38,918 bases of DNA from Selaginella moellendorffii (Eukaryota; Streptophyta; Lycopodiopsida; Selaginellales; Selaginellaceae), in contig NW_003314428.1 of the NCBI RefSeq assembly GCF_000143415.4, forward strand, positions 34,184 to 73,101, in the 5' to 3' direction. Both the position numbers and the translations under genes were made by a program. Below are positions 19,297 through 30,800 of the stretch, piece by piece. Numbering within the stretch: position 1 is the first letter of the stretch; each line of letters opens with the position of its first letter. The notes below the pieces were generated by a model. The model searched no databases. It saw nothing but the letters and a program-made list of their open reading frames with translations, and was not told where the DNA came from.

Positions 19297-21970
19297 GTTA
19301 CCAACGTGAGCTACGTGCTGAAGCATATGGTGGCCTCTCAGATTTCGTGAAAAACAGAGCCGAACAGCAAGGGGTACGTGCTGGAAAACTAATAATACTT
19401 CCATCCTCATTCACTGGAGGCCCACGACAGATGAATCAGAAATACCAGGATGCCATGAGCCTTGTAAGGAAGTATGGAAAACCTGATTTGTTCATAACAT
19501 TCACCTGCAATCCTAAATGGAAAGAGATCATTAAAAACCTTCTACCTGGACAAACAACTGCAGACAGACCTGACTTGGTTGCACATGTGTTCCATATCAA
19601 GAAACAAGAACTCATAGATGACATTTACAAACGAGAAATATTTGGCCAGGTCAATGCTTATGTCTATGTGATTGAATTCAAGAAAAGAGGACTGCCACAC
19701 TGTCATATTTTGTGATCCTTGGTAAAGATAATAAAATCAGAACTATCAACGACATAGACAATATAGTTACCGCCGAAATACCAGATGCCAGACTAGACCC
19801 AGAATTATATGAATTGGTTAAAAAGCACATGATACATGGCCCTTGTGGGCCTGAATTTGCAGACAGCCCATGCACGAAGGATGGTGAATGTAAGTCATGT
19901 TACCCAAGAGATTACTGTGAAGAAACACAGAATGTCGGTGGTCAGTTTCCAGAGTATAGAAGGTGCCAAGGACATACAGTCCTAATAAAGAACAAACCCA
20001 TTGACAACAGATTTGTTGTGCCATACAACAAGTACCTCTTACGTAAATACAGAGCACACATAAATGTCGAGGTGTGTTCCACTGTAAAAAGTGTCAAATT
20101 GAAATACATATACAAGGGACATGATTGTGTGGAGGTACGCCTTTGAAGGGATGAGAACTCAACACCTGAACAAGTACTAGACTGGGACAAAATAGAGCCT
20201 TTCAGAAATTGCTGCTATGTCTCCACATCAGAAGGAATATGGAGGATCTATGGATATGACTTACATGGGAGATCACATTCTATTGAGAGACTGGACATCC
20301 ACCTGGAAAACCTTCAAAATATTTATTTCAATGATGGTGAGGAAGAGATTGCATTACAAAGAGGCCGTAAAACCAAACTGACAAAATGGTTTGAACTAAA
20401 CAAGATTGATGAATTTACAAGGACACTCTTGTACCATGAGATTCCTGAGTGGTATACATGGAATTCAAGAAACAGAATGTGGACACCACGCCAACGTGCA
20501 TTCAAGGTGGTCGGTAGAATGTTAGCACAACACTAACCATAAATTTTTGAAATGAATATGCCAAAAAATTTAAACTTTGAAGATTACTCTAATATTTGTT
20601 CCTATCACCGCATGACTCTGAACGTTTCTACCTACGTATGATCTTGCTCTACAAAAAAGGTGCTACAAGTTTTAGTGATTTAAAGGTATTAAACGGTGTT
20701 GCATATGACACATACTGTTCTACCGCACAAGAAATGGGACTTCTACAGGATGATTGTGAGTGGGAGAAATGTTTAGAAGAGTCGTTGACATTTCAGATGC
20801 CTGCAAAAGTAAGGTATCTATTCAGTGTCATGTGTTTATTTTGCGAGCTCATTGATCCCAAAAAACTATGGGATAAATTCAAGGAAGGCATGTGTGAAGA
20901 CTTGGTCCAAAATCACAACAACTATGAAGCAGCAATGCAACATGGATTGCATGAAATGTCAATATTACTCCAGGAACATGGCAAGAAACTGTCTGACTAT
21001 GAGTTACCAGATTCAGAGTTTATAGGAGATAACGAAACAACAACTGAAATAAGCTGTGTGCCATGCACACCTGACGAAGTTGAATTACTAAAAACCAAAT
21101 TGAACATGGAATAGCTTCACATATTTAACAACGTCTTAAATGCAATACAAAACAAAAAAGAAACAAGCAGATTATTCTTTGTTGATGGTATGGGAGGCAC
21201 AGGGAAATCATACCTTTTTAACACGTTGATAAACTATGTCACTGCTTATGGCATGAAAGTCTTAGCAGTCATGTGGACAGGAATAGCGAGTACTCTTCTT
21301 GTAGGAGGCCGAACGGCTCATTGAACATTTAAGCTTCCAGTAATCACAGAAACATGCACCTCGGACCTATGAGAGAATTTAGCACCTGCCAAGGTCATAA
21401 GAAGAGCTGACCTGCTCATATGGGACGAAATAAGCATGGTACCTGTTCACGCTTTTAAAGCTGTTGAGAGGGTCTTGCGTGACATAAAAAACTGTGATAC
21501 AGAATTCGGTGGCATCACATTAGTAACAGGAGGAGATTTCAGACAGACATTATCTGTTCTAAAAAGAGCCTGTTGCACACAAATTATCCAAAACAGTGTG
21601 AAATCCTCACTAATATGGTGGAAACTTGTAAAGTTCTCATTACATACAAACATGAGAGTGAACTCTGAAGAAAAGGAATGGTCTAGATGCCTTGTGAAGC
21701 TCAGAAATGGTAACCTACCTAGCCTCCAAGGATTCAACCAAGAAGTTATAAAATTACCTCTAACATTGACATCCAGAGAACAAATGATAGATAATGTGTT
21801 TGGAAAGCATATACAACCAAATGACCCAAACCTTATTTTCACGACTTTAAATGATCTCTCTCTACAAATGAACGACCAAGTTCTTTCGAGAATGACCGGC
21901 GGAACAATAACATACAGAAGCATTGATATTGTAGAAACAGATTTGGAAGAAGAAATGTTGGACTATCCTA
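19297..21970 (+). pseudogene. Helitron Rep-helicase (RepHel), decayed and truncated
   Basis: Helitron transposase: HUH endonuclease plus PIF1-like helicase. It starts within the N-terminal part (YQRELRAEAYGGLSDFV). 19347-19715 is Helitron_like_N: ILPSSF, YQDAMSLVRKYGKPDLFITF and KKRGLPHCHIL with the HxH metal site. A one-base loss shifts frame at 19712. 19712-20146 holds a CxxC-rich segment and VVPYNKYLLRKYRAHINVEV; VKLKYIYKG follows, in place of the usual VKYLYKYIYKG. A stop occurs at 20146; an insertion of about 80 bp separates VVGRM (20521) from LSPHDSERFYLR (20602). A stop at 21112 and two near 21322 and 21368 precede or interrupt the helicase, which has Walker A GMGGTGKS (21188) and Walker B LLIWDEIS (21415). 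It ends at LDYPI, before motifs V and VI, at a junction with gypsy sequence. Not functional. Confidence 0.9.
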
Positions 21971-22427
21971 TCAGAGATCTTGACTACAGTTCCTGTTCTC
22001 AGGATCCCAAATCTTGATAAACCCTTCGAAGTGCATTGTGATGCGTCTGGATATGCTATTGGTGCCGTGTTACAGCAAGATTGTGACAAAGTGGTTGGAG
22101 ATCAAGATGGAGATCTCGTAGTCATATATACCGGAGATGTCCAATGTTCATAATGTATTTCATGCCAATCTATTGGCTCCTTACACTATGGATGTTGCAT
22201 GTCAAGGGGAGATTCGTCCGCCACCAGACGTTGTGGATGGTGAACCAAAATACGAAGTGGAAACTATCTTGGATTTCCGGTTTCGGAGACGAGCCCGTGT
22301 GAATGAATAGTTAAGTGGAAAGGTTACCCAACTTGTGAATCAACTTGGGAACCTCTTAGGAATCTTACACATGCTCATGAGCTTGTCACGGAGTATGAAA
22401 ATCATCATAAAGATTTGCTTTTGTAAA
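21971..22427 (+). pseudogene. Ty3/gypsy chromovirus pol fragment (RNase H start joined to integrase end/chromodomain)
   Basis: From about 21974 the plus strand reads EILTTVPVLRIPNLDKPFEV and then HCDASGYAIGAVLQQD, the start of the RNase H domain of Ty3/gypsy pol with its catalytic Asp. At about 22110-22130 it jumps to NVFHANLLAPY, the integrase C-terminal signature, followed by a chromodomain: KYEVETILDFR, LVKWKGYPTCESTWEPL, HELVTEYE. The rest of RNase H and most of the integrase are deleted. A TAG within the chromodomain replaces the usual Tyr/Phe before LVKWKGYP. Chromodomain and stop position are as in an intact element, so the 3' end is original. Confidence 0.9.
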
Positions 22428-23026
22428 TCTTGTAATAAATCTTGCAAATTAATAAAGTAATATATTTCTATAAATCAAACTGTCATCTCTCTCGTTCATT
22501 AGAATTTGGGTCAGTTTTGGCAGGCTGACTTCAACACTTTGGTGCATGGGTCCAATCCATAACCATGGGGATAACTATTATAGACTGATCACAAGTCCTT
22601 GCCTCTCTCTCAATGACTCAGTTTTGCAAAAGGGGCGTGGTCGTGTAAACAACTTAATCTGCCAGTTTATAATAGTTGTCTAAATCTTCCTAACGGGGTT
22701 GATTTCTTGCTCGGGGGAAGTTGGGCCTTTGGCCTTCTCCCTATGTCCTTATGGGTAGGGATGTATCATTCCTTTGTAAGCCGAGTGGTACTCGGAGCAG
22801 CAAGGGTGGTTAACTTCGTTAGTCATTTCCTTGTCGGTGACGGCCAGAGGGTGTCTAAGTCTTAACGTCTTTGGACGTAGACGAGAGGTTGTTCCATAAC
22901 TCATTTAAGTTGGTGTGTTTCCCACATAGTGTGCTTTCCATTAACTTTCAGAGTTGTTTCCTTGACGGTTTGCTAGACTCGGGTATGCATCGACGAGGAC
23001 ATCAATCTTCCCCAAGGGGGGGAGAG
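22428..23026 (+). mobile_element. gypsy 3' untranslated region with polypurine tract
   Basis: About 590 bp of non-coding sequence follow the pol stop and end in the purine tract AAGGGGGGGAGAG at 23014-23026, the plus-strand primer expected just before the 3' LTR. No coding frame is seen. Confidence 0.7.
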
Positions 23027-23410
23027 TGTCGCTAATGTGACTTTGGGTATCAAAAGATACTTGTCGGCCAGTCCTTACAGACACTCTTTCCTTACCGCCA
23101 TGACGGCAGGAGATCGGTACAGTTGGATCCCTTTAGTAGCCCCTCTTGTGCTAGTGGAGTTAACTAGGCATTTTGAGTGTACTTAGACTGGATGAGCATA
23201 AGGACAGAATTCCTACGTGTGGGGGGTTCCAAATGTATAGTAGGGATAGTGGTTGGAATGCATGTTTGACCACATGAGACATTAGTTTGGCTCCCGTTGG
23301 GCTGTGTCGCACCTTGTTCTATGTTCGGCTTGGGTCTAAGCCCAAACTCCATGCTGCTCTAGTCAGTGGAGTACCCTCCTCTTCGCGTTAGGCCACTAGT
23401 ATGCCAAAAT
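23027..23410 (+). mobile_element. probable gypsy 3' LTR (start defined, end not)
   Basis: TGTCGCTAATG follows the polypurine tract directly, fitting the TG start of an LTR. With no second copy in the window the far end cannot be fixed; a change in character near 23400 is my guess. Confidence 0.5.
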
Positions 23411-24340
23411 TGTGCTAGACTCTGTTTCACACCATTTTGCATCCAGGTGCTGGATACAAGGAGCTGGTGCTCATGGGATTGTACAAGACCCTCATTTTGT
23501 AGCACAACGGGCTTGGAGTTTGGCTCCAAATTCAGGTGCGCTACAATACCATACCATTAGCAATCAAGGAGTATGTCATTTAAAGCTGTTAATGCTGCTC
23601 TATTGGATAAAACTTTTGGTGCTATGGGGTGTGATTGTGCTGGTCTTGCACCCATCCTTGGTGTGTTGCTGTCTCCAACTTTTGTGGGACGCAATTACAA
23701 ACCTTCTCATATTTTTAGTATTTCTTCCTCATCTGCAGTGTTTTATTCTTTTGGCATATCAATGATTTGTGACTTTTATGATTCTCATTCCCAATCCAGT
23801 GTTGAGTTGAGTGTTTTTTGTCCTCTTCATACTAATATGGATGTTGAGTGTGTTCATGAAGTTGAGAATTTTTCTTTTGTTTCATTAGCAGAGTCTTTGA
23901 TCAACTCTGGTGTTGAGTATTCCCATATTTCAAGGGTTGAGTCACTTTAGCCAGAGTTTCATGTTGAATGCATATCTGTACTTGTGAGTGTTGCTGAGAA
24001 CTTTTGCTTTATTGTTTCTACTAAGAAGTTTATGTATTCCCTTGAGAGTGTGGACATTATTATTGATTTTCCTGTCTCAAGTGTTGAGTTGTGTGTTAAG
24101 AAGTTGAACGGTATGAATCTTTTGCTTATATTGTGGTGGCTGAAGTATTTTTCCAAGCTTTGAGTATGTGTCTTTCTTTTGATTTCCCCATTTTTGCATT
24201 GTTAACTATTGCAAATTCCTCTTCTAATACTTCTTTATCCAGTTTTTCTTCTTCCACAATTATTTTTCCTGAATTTTTCTTATTTTCTACTTTTTCCCCC
24301 GACACTTCAAACTTTTTTCTTTAGAGCAGGGGGTAGAGAG
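23411..24340 (+). other. retroelement-like sequence with a degenerate Val-Glu peptide repeat
   Basis: The open frame 23573-23950 has hydrophobic and Ser-rich sequence. TGTTGAGT recurs many times between 23790 and 24090, giving SVELSV, DVECVHEVENFSF, GVEYSH, HVECI and SVELCV in the same or a neighbouring frame. It might be a leader or accessory ORF of an LTR element or low-complexity drift. No family is recognised. Confidence 0.35.
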
Positions 24341-24349
24341 GACGGATGG

Positions 24350-24551
24350 AAGTCCAGCCCCAACAATGGAGTGAGGATGAGTGAATATGGTAGTGGAGTG
24401 AAGAAGAACAACATAGATTGTGGAGTGAGGACGAGTATAGTGAGTCTGAACAGCACATCTAGCCCTGATGTAGTGAGGCCAAACGGATGCAATAGTGAAG
24501 TGAGGCTGAACATAGATAGCGGAGTGAGGACGAGTGCAAAAAGTCTGAACT
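24350..24551 (+). repeat. GTGAGG-type minisatellite, about 100-bp spacing
   Basis: The unit ACATAGATTGTGGAGTGAGG-ACGAGT...AGTCTGAAC occurs at about 24411 and again, slightly changed, at about 24511; partial units (GTGGAGTGA, GTGAAGTGAGG) fill the rest. Just upstream is a purine-rich stretch (GCAGGGGGTAGAGAGGA). It may be part of a retroelement 3' end. Confidence 0.55.
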
Positions 24552-25021
24552 AGGCTAGTGCTTCAAAACATTTTTTCCTTCAAGGAAGGGATAAGGAGGA
24601 TGAACGGAGGGATTTTGACTTCCTATATATGGTGCTAGACGAGGATGATAGTTCTACTTATGGTCCTAAGTCCGAGTTAATGGTGATCTTAGAGGATTGT
24701 GTAAGCCACAAATTTTTCCTTTCCAATTTGCCAACTTATCTCGTCTATCCGTCCAACACTGCCTTGGCTTTTGCTAAGTTCCTTTGCCAAGGTTCTCGCC
24801 TATGGTACCAGCTCCTACTTAGTCCTACTTGGTTTCAGCTACTCACTGCACGAGCAACGGAGTGTTAGCCATCCATCCACGGATTCCCACATCACTCCCA
24901 ATCCCCCTCCCCAGGTTAGACTGAACTTAAGGTTCGGCTACACTCCCCGCAAGCACAAGCAGCCAAGCACACCAAGCTTCCAGGTTCCTAACATCCCTTG
25001 GTACCACAAGACTTGATCATA

Positions 25022-25740
25022 GGACCCTCTAAATCCCAAGTCTTGAGTGCAACACTTGCTTCGGGATGCCGGGGGGAAACACCGTGACCCCCCCACTTCC
25101 ATCCCGAAGGAAGGCCCAAGCCCCTAAGAAGGGCGAGGACCAATGAGCCGCATGGTACTCAAGTGGGGCACCACTCCACATGAGCCGGGAGCACTGCAAT
25201 TGGTTTCCCTTTCAGGAGTGGGAGCTGCTCTTGAGCACTTCCTTGGATGGCCCCTCCGGCACCAACCGAGTCCATGCTCACTCCCACCCAAGGCCCTTCG
25301 GTCCCAGTCTCAACCTCAAGTCAGTTTGGAAGCCCCACTAGAGAGTTCCTTCAAAACTGGTTCTTGGACCTCACTATCCCTACTATACTTTTGGAACCCC
25401 CTGCAGCCCCCCTGGGAGACACACGCTTTGGGCTTTCACCCCTTGACCCGTATTAGTACTCGGACTCAGTCTCTGGCTCGATCTCGGACTCGATCTCGGA
25501 TCCGACTTCAGATTCGGTCTCGGACTTGATCTCGGACTCGATCTCGGACCCGATCTTGGACCCAACCTCGGACTCGACCTCGGTCTCGGTCTCGGACCCG
25601 ATTTCGGATCTCGGACTCCATCTTGAACTCGGTCTCGAACTTGGTCTCGAAATCGGTCTCCAAGTCGGCCTCGGACTCGATTCCGGACTCTATCTCGAAC
25701 TCGGTCTTAGAGTCGGTCTTGGACTCGATCTAAGACTTTG
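25022..25740 (-). mobile_element. diverged relative of the LARD LTR
   Basis: 25370-25440 matches 26990-27060 of the LARD LTR (ACTATACTTTTGGA, then GGGAGAC.AACGCTTTGGGCT-like), and is followed, as in the LTR, by a GACTCGG-type array (25450-25735) with many substitutions. The match upstream (GAGCACTTC, about 25233) is weaker. No TSD or clear ends were found, so it is a truncated or old solo LTR of a related family. Strand is given by comparison with the LARD. Confidence 0.7.
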
Positions 25741-26059
25741 TCTTATCCGATGAACTCTTTATCATTTTGGTCATGCTTTCGGGGATCCTTTAACCTACGA
25801 CACCTCGGTGAGTTGGTTCTTTACAGATTGTCAATATACAGACTTAGAGATGGGATATATTGTTTGCTACAATGGTGTTCTATGGACTTATATAACTCTC
25901 AAAGTCCCTTATTTCAATTCAAAGTTATGGTTGTGTAGTTGGTTTTAACATTTGGGAGTTGTATCTAGAGTTACAACTGAGTCACTAGGATTTTGTAATT
26001 GGCTGATGCTTATTGTTTCAGATTCTTGTGGTGATTTATAATCTCCCAGCAGGAGCTTC
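25741..26059 (+). other. sequence interrupted by the LARD, resumes at 33690
   Basis: Together with 33690-33742 this forms the pre-insertion site. Joined, it is a moderately AT-rich stretch ending in a purine tract (33730-33742), which could be the 3' end of another LTR retroelement. No coding domain is certain. Confidence 0.35.
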
Positions 26060-26064
26060 AGATG
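26060..26064. repeat. target-site duplication, left copy (AGATG)
   Basis: AGATG immediately outside the LTR start at 26065; an identical copy follows the other LTR. Confidence 0.9.
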
Positions 26065-27150
26065 TGTAAGCGACTAAATTTTCCATTCTACTTTAGTCAC
26101 TTAACCACACCTCTGACCACTTGGAGGAGTCTCATTCACAACCTCCATGAGTCCAATCCAGGACTTGGGACTTGCTAGCCCCGAGAATGGCATCCATGCC
26201 ACTCAACATTTGCACTTGGTCCAAGTGCTCCACGTGTCCGATCCCATGACCGACACTCAAAGGTACCACCGACATAGCAGCCCGTTACGCTAAGGCCATG
26301 CCCAATCACCTTTGCCACACTGGTAGTCCAATACCACTTGCATCACCGTCTTGGCTCTCCAAGACTAGGCAAACCATCCATGAGTGGTCATCTCAGATCC
26401 ACTCCTTAGCATCCTTAGGATGCCCACCGACAAGGGGAATAGCCTTCCCCAATATCCCTTTGTCAGTCCCCACTAAGTCCCTTTCTGCCCCTGGCCGTAT
26501 TTGCCAACACTGCCACTGGATCGAGACCCACAAGCCCGACCACTAAGTCCTACGGTCCTTTGGGACTTCCTCACCACACGACTGTGTCCTTGGTCACTAC
26601 CCCAGAGGACTGCTCCTCTTCCTTTCCACAGTCTGGGCCTTTGGGACAACATTTCGGAACACCATGGCCTTACGCGAGCCACCGGGGTACTCTCCTCGCC
26701 TTCTGCCCTTGGGTGCTCTAGCCATGGGCTTAGAGCGGGTTCCGTTGAGCCACACCAGGTATCCAAGTAGGTAGTGCCACCCACACTTGGACTGGGAGCA
26801 TCGGCCAGTCGATCTCCCGGGGGAACTAGAGTCGGCTCTTGAACACTTCACCAAGCTACCCCGCTTGTCGGTCTGTGTTCACTCTAGTCTTGGACTTCCC
26901 AGTGGGCAGCTCATCACCCAACACTGGGTCCGGCCTTCCTGGGCCAAACTGGCCTTTCCTGGCCAAACTGGCTCCACTGCAGTCCTCCCCCCTTACTATA
27001 CTTTTGGAGCTCACCAAATCCCCCAGGGTCTGGGAGACGAACGCTTTGGGCTTTCACCCTCTCAGACTCGAACTCGGACTCGGACTCGGACTCGGACTCG
27101 GACTCGGACTCGGACTCGGGCTCGGGCTCGGGCTCGCTCTCGGCCTCGGC

Positions 27151-27188
<38 letters not shown>

Positions 27189-27824
27189 TGGTCTCGGTCC
27201 CGGTCTCGGTCCCGGTTCCATCTCGGACTCCATCTTGGACTCCATCTCGGGTCCATCTCGGACTCCATCTCGGGTCCATCTCGGGTCCATCTCGGACTCC
27301 ATATCGGACTCCACTTCGGGTCCATCTCGGACTCCATATCGGACTCCACTTCGGGTCCATCTTGGACTCCATATCGGACTCCACTTCGGGTCCATCTCGG
27401 ACTCCATATCGGACTCCATATCGGACTCCACTTCGGGTCCATCTCGAACTCCATATCGAACTCCATCTCGGACTCCACTTCAGACTCCATATCGGACTCC
27501 ATATCGGACTCCACTTTGGGTCCATCTCGGACTCCACTTCAGGTCCATCTCGGACTCCAACTCGGGTCTGCCTCGGACTCCATCTCGGACACTTCTACGT
27601 GTCATGTGTTGGTCCTTTTTGGGTCCCCTTTTTGGAGCCTTGCGTATTGGTTGCCTCGTGCTTGCTCCTCGAGCACTTTGTTGGGAGTTCCACTCCCGCT
27701 CTCGACCTTCCAAGTCAGAGCTTTTAGTTCAAACGTGTTATGCTCGTTTGGCTTTCGCTTCGGCCACTACCACGTGGCACCCTTTCCGACTCCACTTTGG
27801 GGCCTAGGGATTTTGTGTCTCACA
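26065..27824 (-). repeat. LARD 3' LTR (1760 bp)
   Basis: It begins, on the plus strand, TGTAAGCGAC and ends GTGTCTCACA. It is nearly identical to 31889-33684 apart from scattered substitutions and six fewer hexamers net in the array at 27062-27590. It contains near-perfect short inverted repeats (for example 26188-26201, 26212-26228, 26348-26365, 26409-26423). Confidence 0.93.
27062..27590. repeat. GGACTC hexamer array and derived higher-order repeat inside the LTR
   Basis: 27062-27220 is an almost pure ACTCGG/TCTCGG hexamer run. 27220-27590 alternates TCCATCTCGG, TCCATATCGG and TCCACTTCGG units. Because 6 is a multiple of 3 and no unit contains a stop, all affected frames stay open: the plus strand gives LG, RT and related dipeptides and the minus strand ES, RD and PR dipeptides. 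These long frames are therefore not evidence of genes. Confidence 0.95.
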
Positions 27825-27836
27825 ACTCCACCACCC
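27825..27836 (-). mobile_element. LARD polypurine tract
   Basis: On the minus strand GGGTGGTGGAGT lies directly before the 3' LTR: G-rich, with two T interruptions, in the exact place required for plus-strand priming. Confidence 0.75.
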
Positions 27837-30800
27837 ATAGACGAAGTTCGATGTCCTCATCGAACAGTAAACCATTTTATAAAGTAACACCCGCATGTGT
27901 TACCATTTCCATCTTTGGCACCTAGCCAATATTTGTCAATGGTTTGACATTGAAGGCTCACCATGCCTTGCCCATCCTCTAAGGAGGGTAATCTCTCCAA
28001 CTTAGAGACTAATTGGACCACATGTAGTGGTTCTCTCCTTTTATTGGTTTAGTTCTTGCTAAACCTTTTAGAGACCCTTCTCTAAGTCAATCCCACTACT
28101 CCTTCTCGAGTAGTCTCAATTTCCATCTATTGAACGTTTGCACCTTGGAACTTTTATTCTTTCGACTTTTGGAAGTCAATTTCCTAGGTGTCTCCAACAC
28201 CTTGCATTGCACAAATTGTGCAACTCCACTTCCCCATCCTAGGAAGTTCGTTACTTGAGGGCACCATCATCCTCTCTTCTATTTCGTGCCACCTTGGGCA
28301 CCTAGTTCCATTTATCATACTTTGTGCTAGGGCTGTCCATGGCCCTATCATTTGGCTACCTTACTGCTCCCTCCCTTGGAGCTTCTACTTTCGCCAAATC
28401 GGAGCAATTCGGAATCCATCCTTGGAAACACACTTTCTTTCCCGCAATTTGTTAGCATCCAACACATTAATGTTCCTCACCTAACTTTGTCACTTGGATT
28501 CCTTCCAAGGGATTCGACGGCCCTATCTTGGCCACTCATCTTTTGCTCCTATCCGTTGATTGTTGCACCAAGCAACATCAAATCTCTACCTCCCTCCTTG
28601 AGGTATTCTTTTGATTCCATAGCAAAGGCTCTGCTTTGCCAAGACTAGGGTGTTCACCCTTAGTAAGTCTCTTTAGCATCTTCTGCTGTGAGCTCTATCC
28701 ACGGCCCAACTTCGTGACCCTCCCATGGGTCTCTTATAGAGACTACTTTCCTTGGATTCACTATGCCATTGCACGGACATAGTTTATTTCCCTTAGGTGC
28801 TCTTCCCACTTGGTCATCATGTCCAAGCCACACCACCTTAAACAGTTGAATTTCAACATTTTGAACCAGGAACTTCATTCCTTAGCCAACCAAGGACCTT
28901 GTCCTTATTTGGCCATACGATCACCTAGTGATCTCACCTTGGCACCTTAACAGAGTTGCCAAGAGGTATTTGGTCTTTTAGACCTTCAAATTGTTGACTA
29001 TAACCCCGGGGGCATCCCCCACACTTGGCGGTGCACCCAAGCCAACCCTTACGGCCAAGGGTTCATAGCAATTGAGATTAGGTGTCCCCATCTCACTCAC
29101 CACGTCCTTGGTGCCACTTGCACCAAAGCGTTCAAGTTAGATATGCCGAGCTTTCACACTAAGCAATCTAACCGTGCATCACGACTCTGAGGCATCCCTC
29201 ACTTGGCGGTGTGCCCAAACCAGTCTCCCCACTGAGAGTCCATGACCACCGAAATATGAGTGTCCTCATATTCCAAACCATCACCACGCCCTAGTGATTT
29301 GGGACTCGAACCCAAGCACTAGAAGGTCGGGACTCGAACCCAACCTCCGTATATGCATCTACGGACGGCATCACACAAGATGCCTGGCGTGACTCCCCAC
29401 GCCGGTGCACCAACTTATTTTTAAAGCGCGCTACAAATCACAGCTTAGGAACCTAGTTCCCCCACACTGCCAAGTCCTCTCACTTGACATATCTGTGATC
29501 ATGCATGGGCTCCTCCATGCTTGGCCCCATAGGCCACCCTTTTTGAAGTTAGCACCTTCAACTAGGGTATTTGTTCCCCCCAACTTGCCAATCTCACTTA
29601 GCAAGTCATCCGGCCACCGTAACATGGTTCATGCATAAGCGTGGAAGTCCTTAACCATCAACTTTCGTTCAAAGCCCTCTCTTTGAACACTCGGGAACTA
29701 CTTCCCTAACCTTGATAGCCTTGCCTCATGGCAAGCTTCAAGACCACGCTTCTGCTGCGCCACTCTGATTTCGCGCGTTCTATGAACCATTTACACTTGT
29801 CCTTTCTAGGTACTAAGCTACTTAGAATCGTCTTTAGGAACCTTGAAGGAACTCTGTCCCTTAGCTTGCTAAGGCCTCCCTTTTTGCAAGTTTTCCAATT
29901 GCCACATAGTCTAACATGGACAATTCCATATTTTAGACTCTCCATGGCATCACGGTTGCTAGCGGCAACACCCTCGAGCCCCCACTTGATTCTCCACTCT
30001 CAGCTGGCATAACCAACCTTGGTTATGCCCTTCGATTTCTATGGTTCAGTTCCATCCCAATACTACTTGCCTTTTGGCCCCATATGTTTCCTTTGGTTAT
30101 TCTCCTCCAGACCAGGAGGATAGCTTTGCATTTTCTATCATGCCTTAGCAAGTATTCTTAGGGATGAACCTACCCAATAGCCCAGGGAGTGGTTCCTCAA
30201 TTCGGGTATGCTTACCTTATAATCCCACACACTGGGATTACATTGTTGCTTATGGGCCTTTACATGCCCATCATTAGCCTTGCCAAAATTCCATTTTTGG
30301 CTTTGTCCAACTCGGGTAGACAGTCTTCTCCTGTCTCCGCAACCTTGGACATTTGGATAGCACCTTCTATCCATCATTCGCTAGGGACTTAGTCCCTTGG
30401 GCTTTATCCATTGCCCTCGCGACATCAAACACCACCTTTTGGTGTTCTAGAGTGTTCGGGTGTCCCAATGATGGCTTTCTTGACAATGAGTATTTCCTTT
30501 TATGACATTGACTTACTATATCACAACACAAGCAACTTATCCCCCATAAGGGTTTATCCGACTTCCCTATGCTATTAAGAAGTCTTGGGTAGCTACCTTC
30601 TACCCGTTCAACCAGTTATTTTGCACCTCTTGCTTAGTTGCCTCATAGTTGTCAAGTCCTACAACTCATTGTTTGGTGCTTTCACACCTCCATCATTATC
30701 TGGGTCACCGCACTCCAACTGTACGCTCTGCAGCTTAGGCTATGCCATTCCCATTTCCATTGGGATTCCTTTGGCAAGGGGTTCTCATAAACCCACCAAC

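Noticed and set aside
26787-27887. Very long open frames on both strands at 26.8-27.9 and 32.7-33.7 kb (Leu-Gly, Arg-Thr, Glu-Ser, Pro-Arg dipeptide proteins)
   Set aside because: They are produced by stop-free hexamer arrays inside LTRs and are open in many frames at once; there is no codon signature of a real gene.
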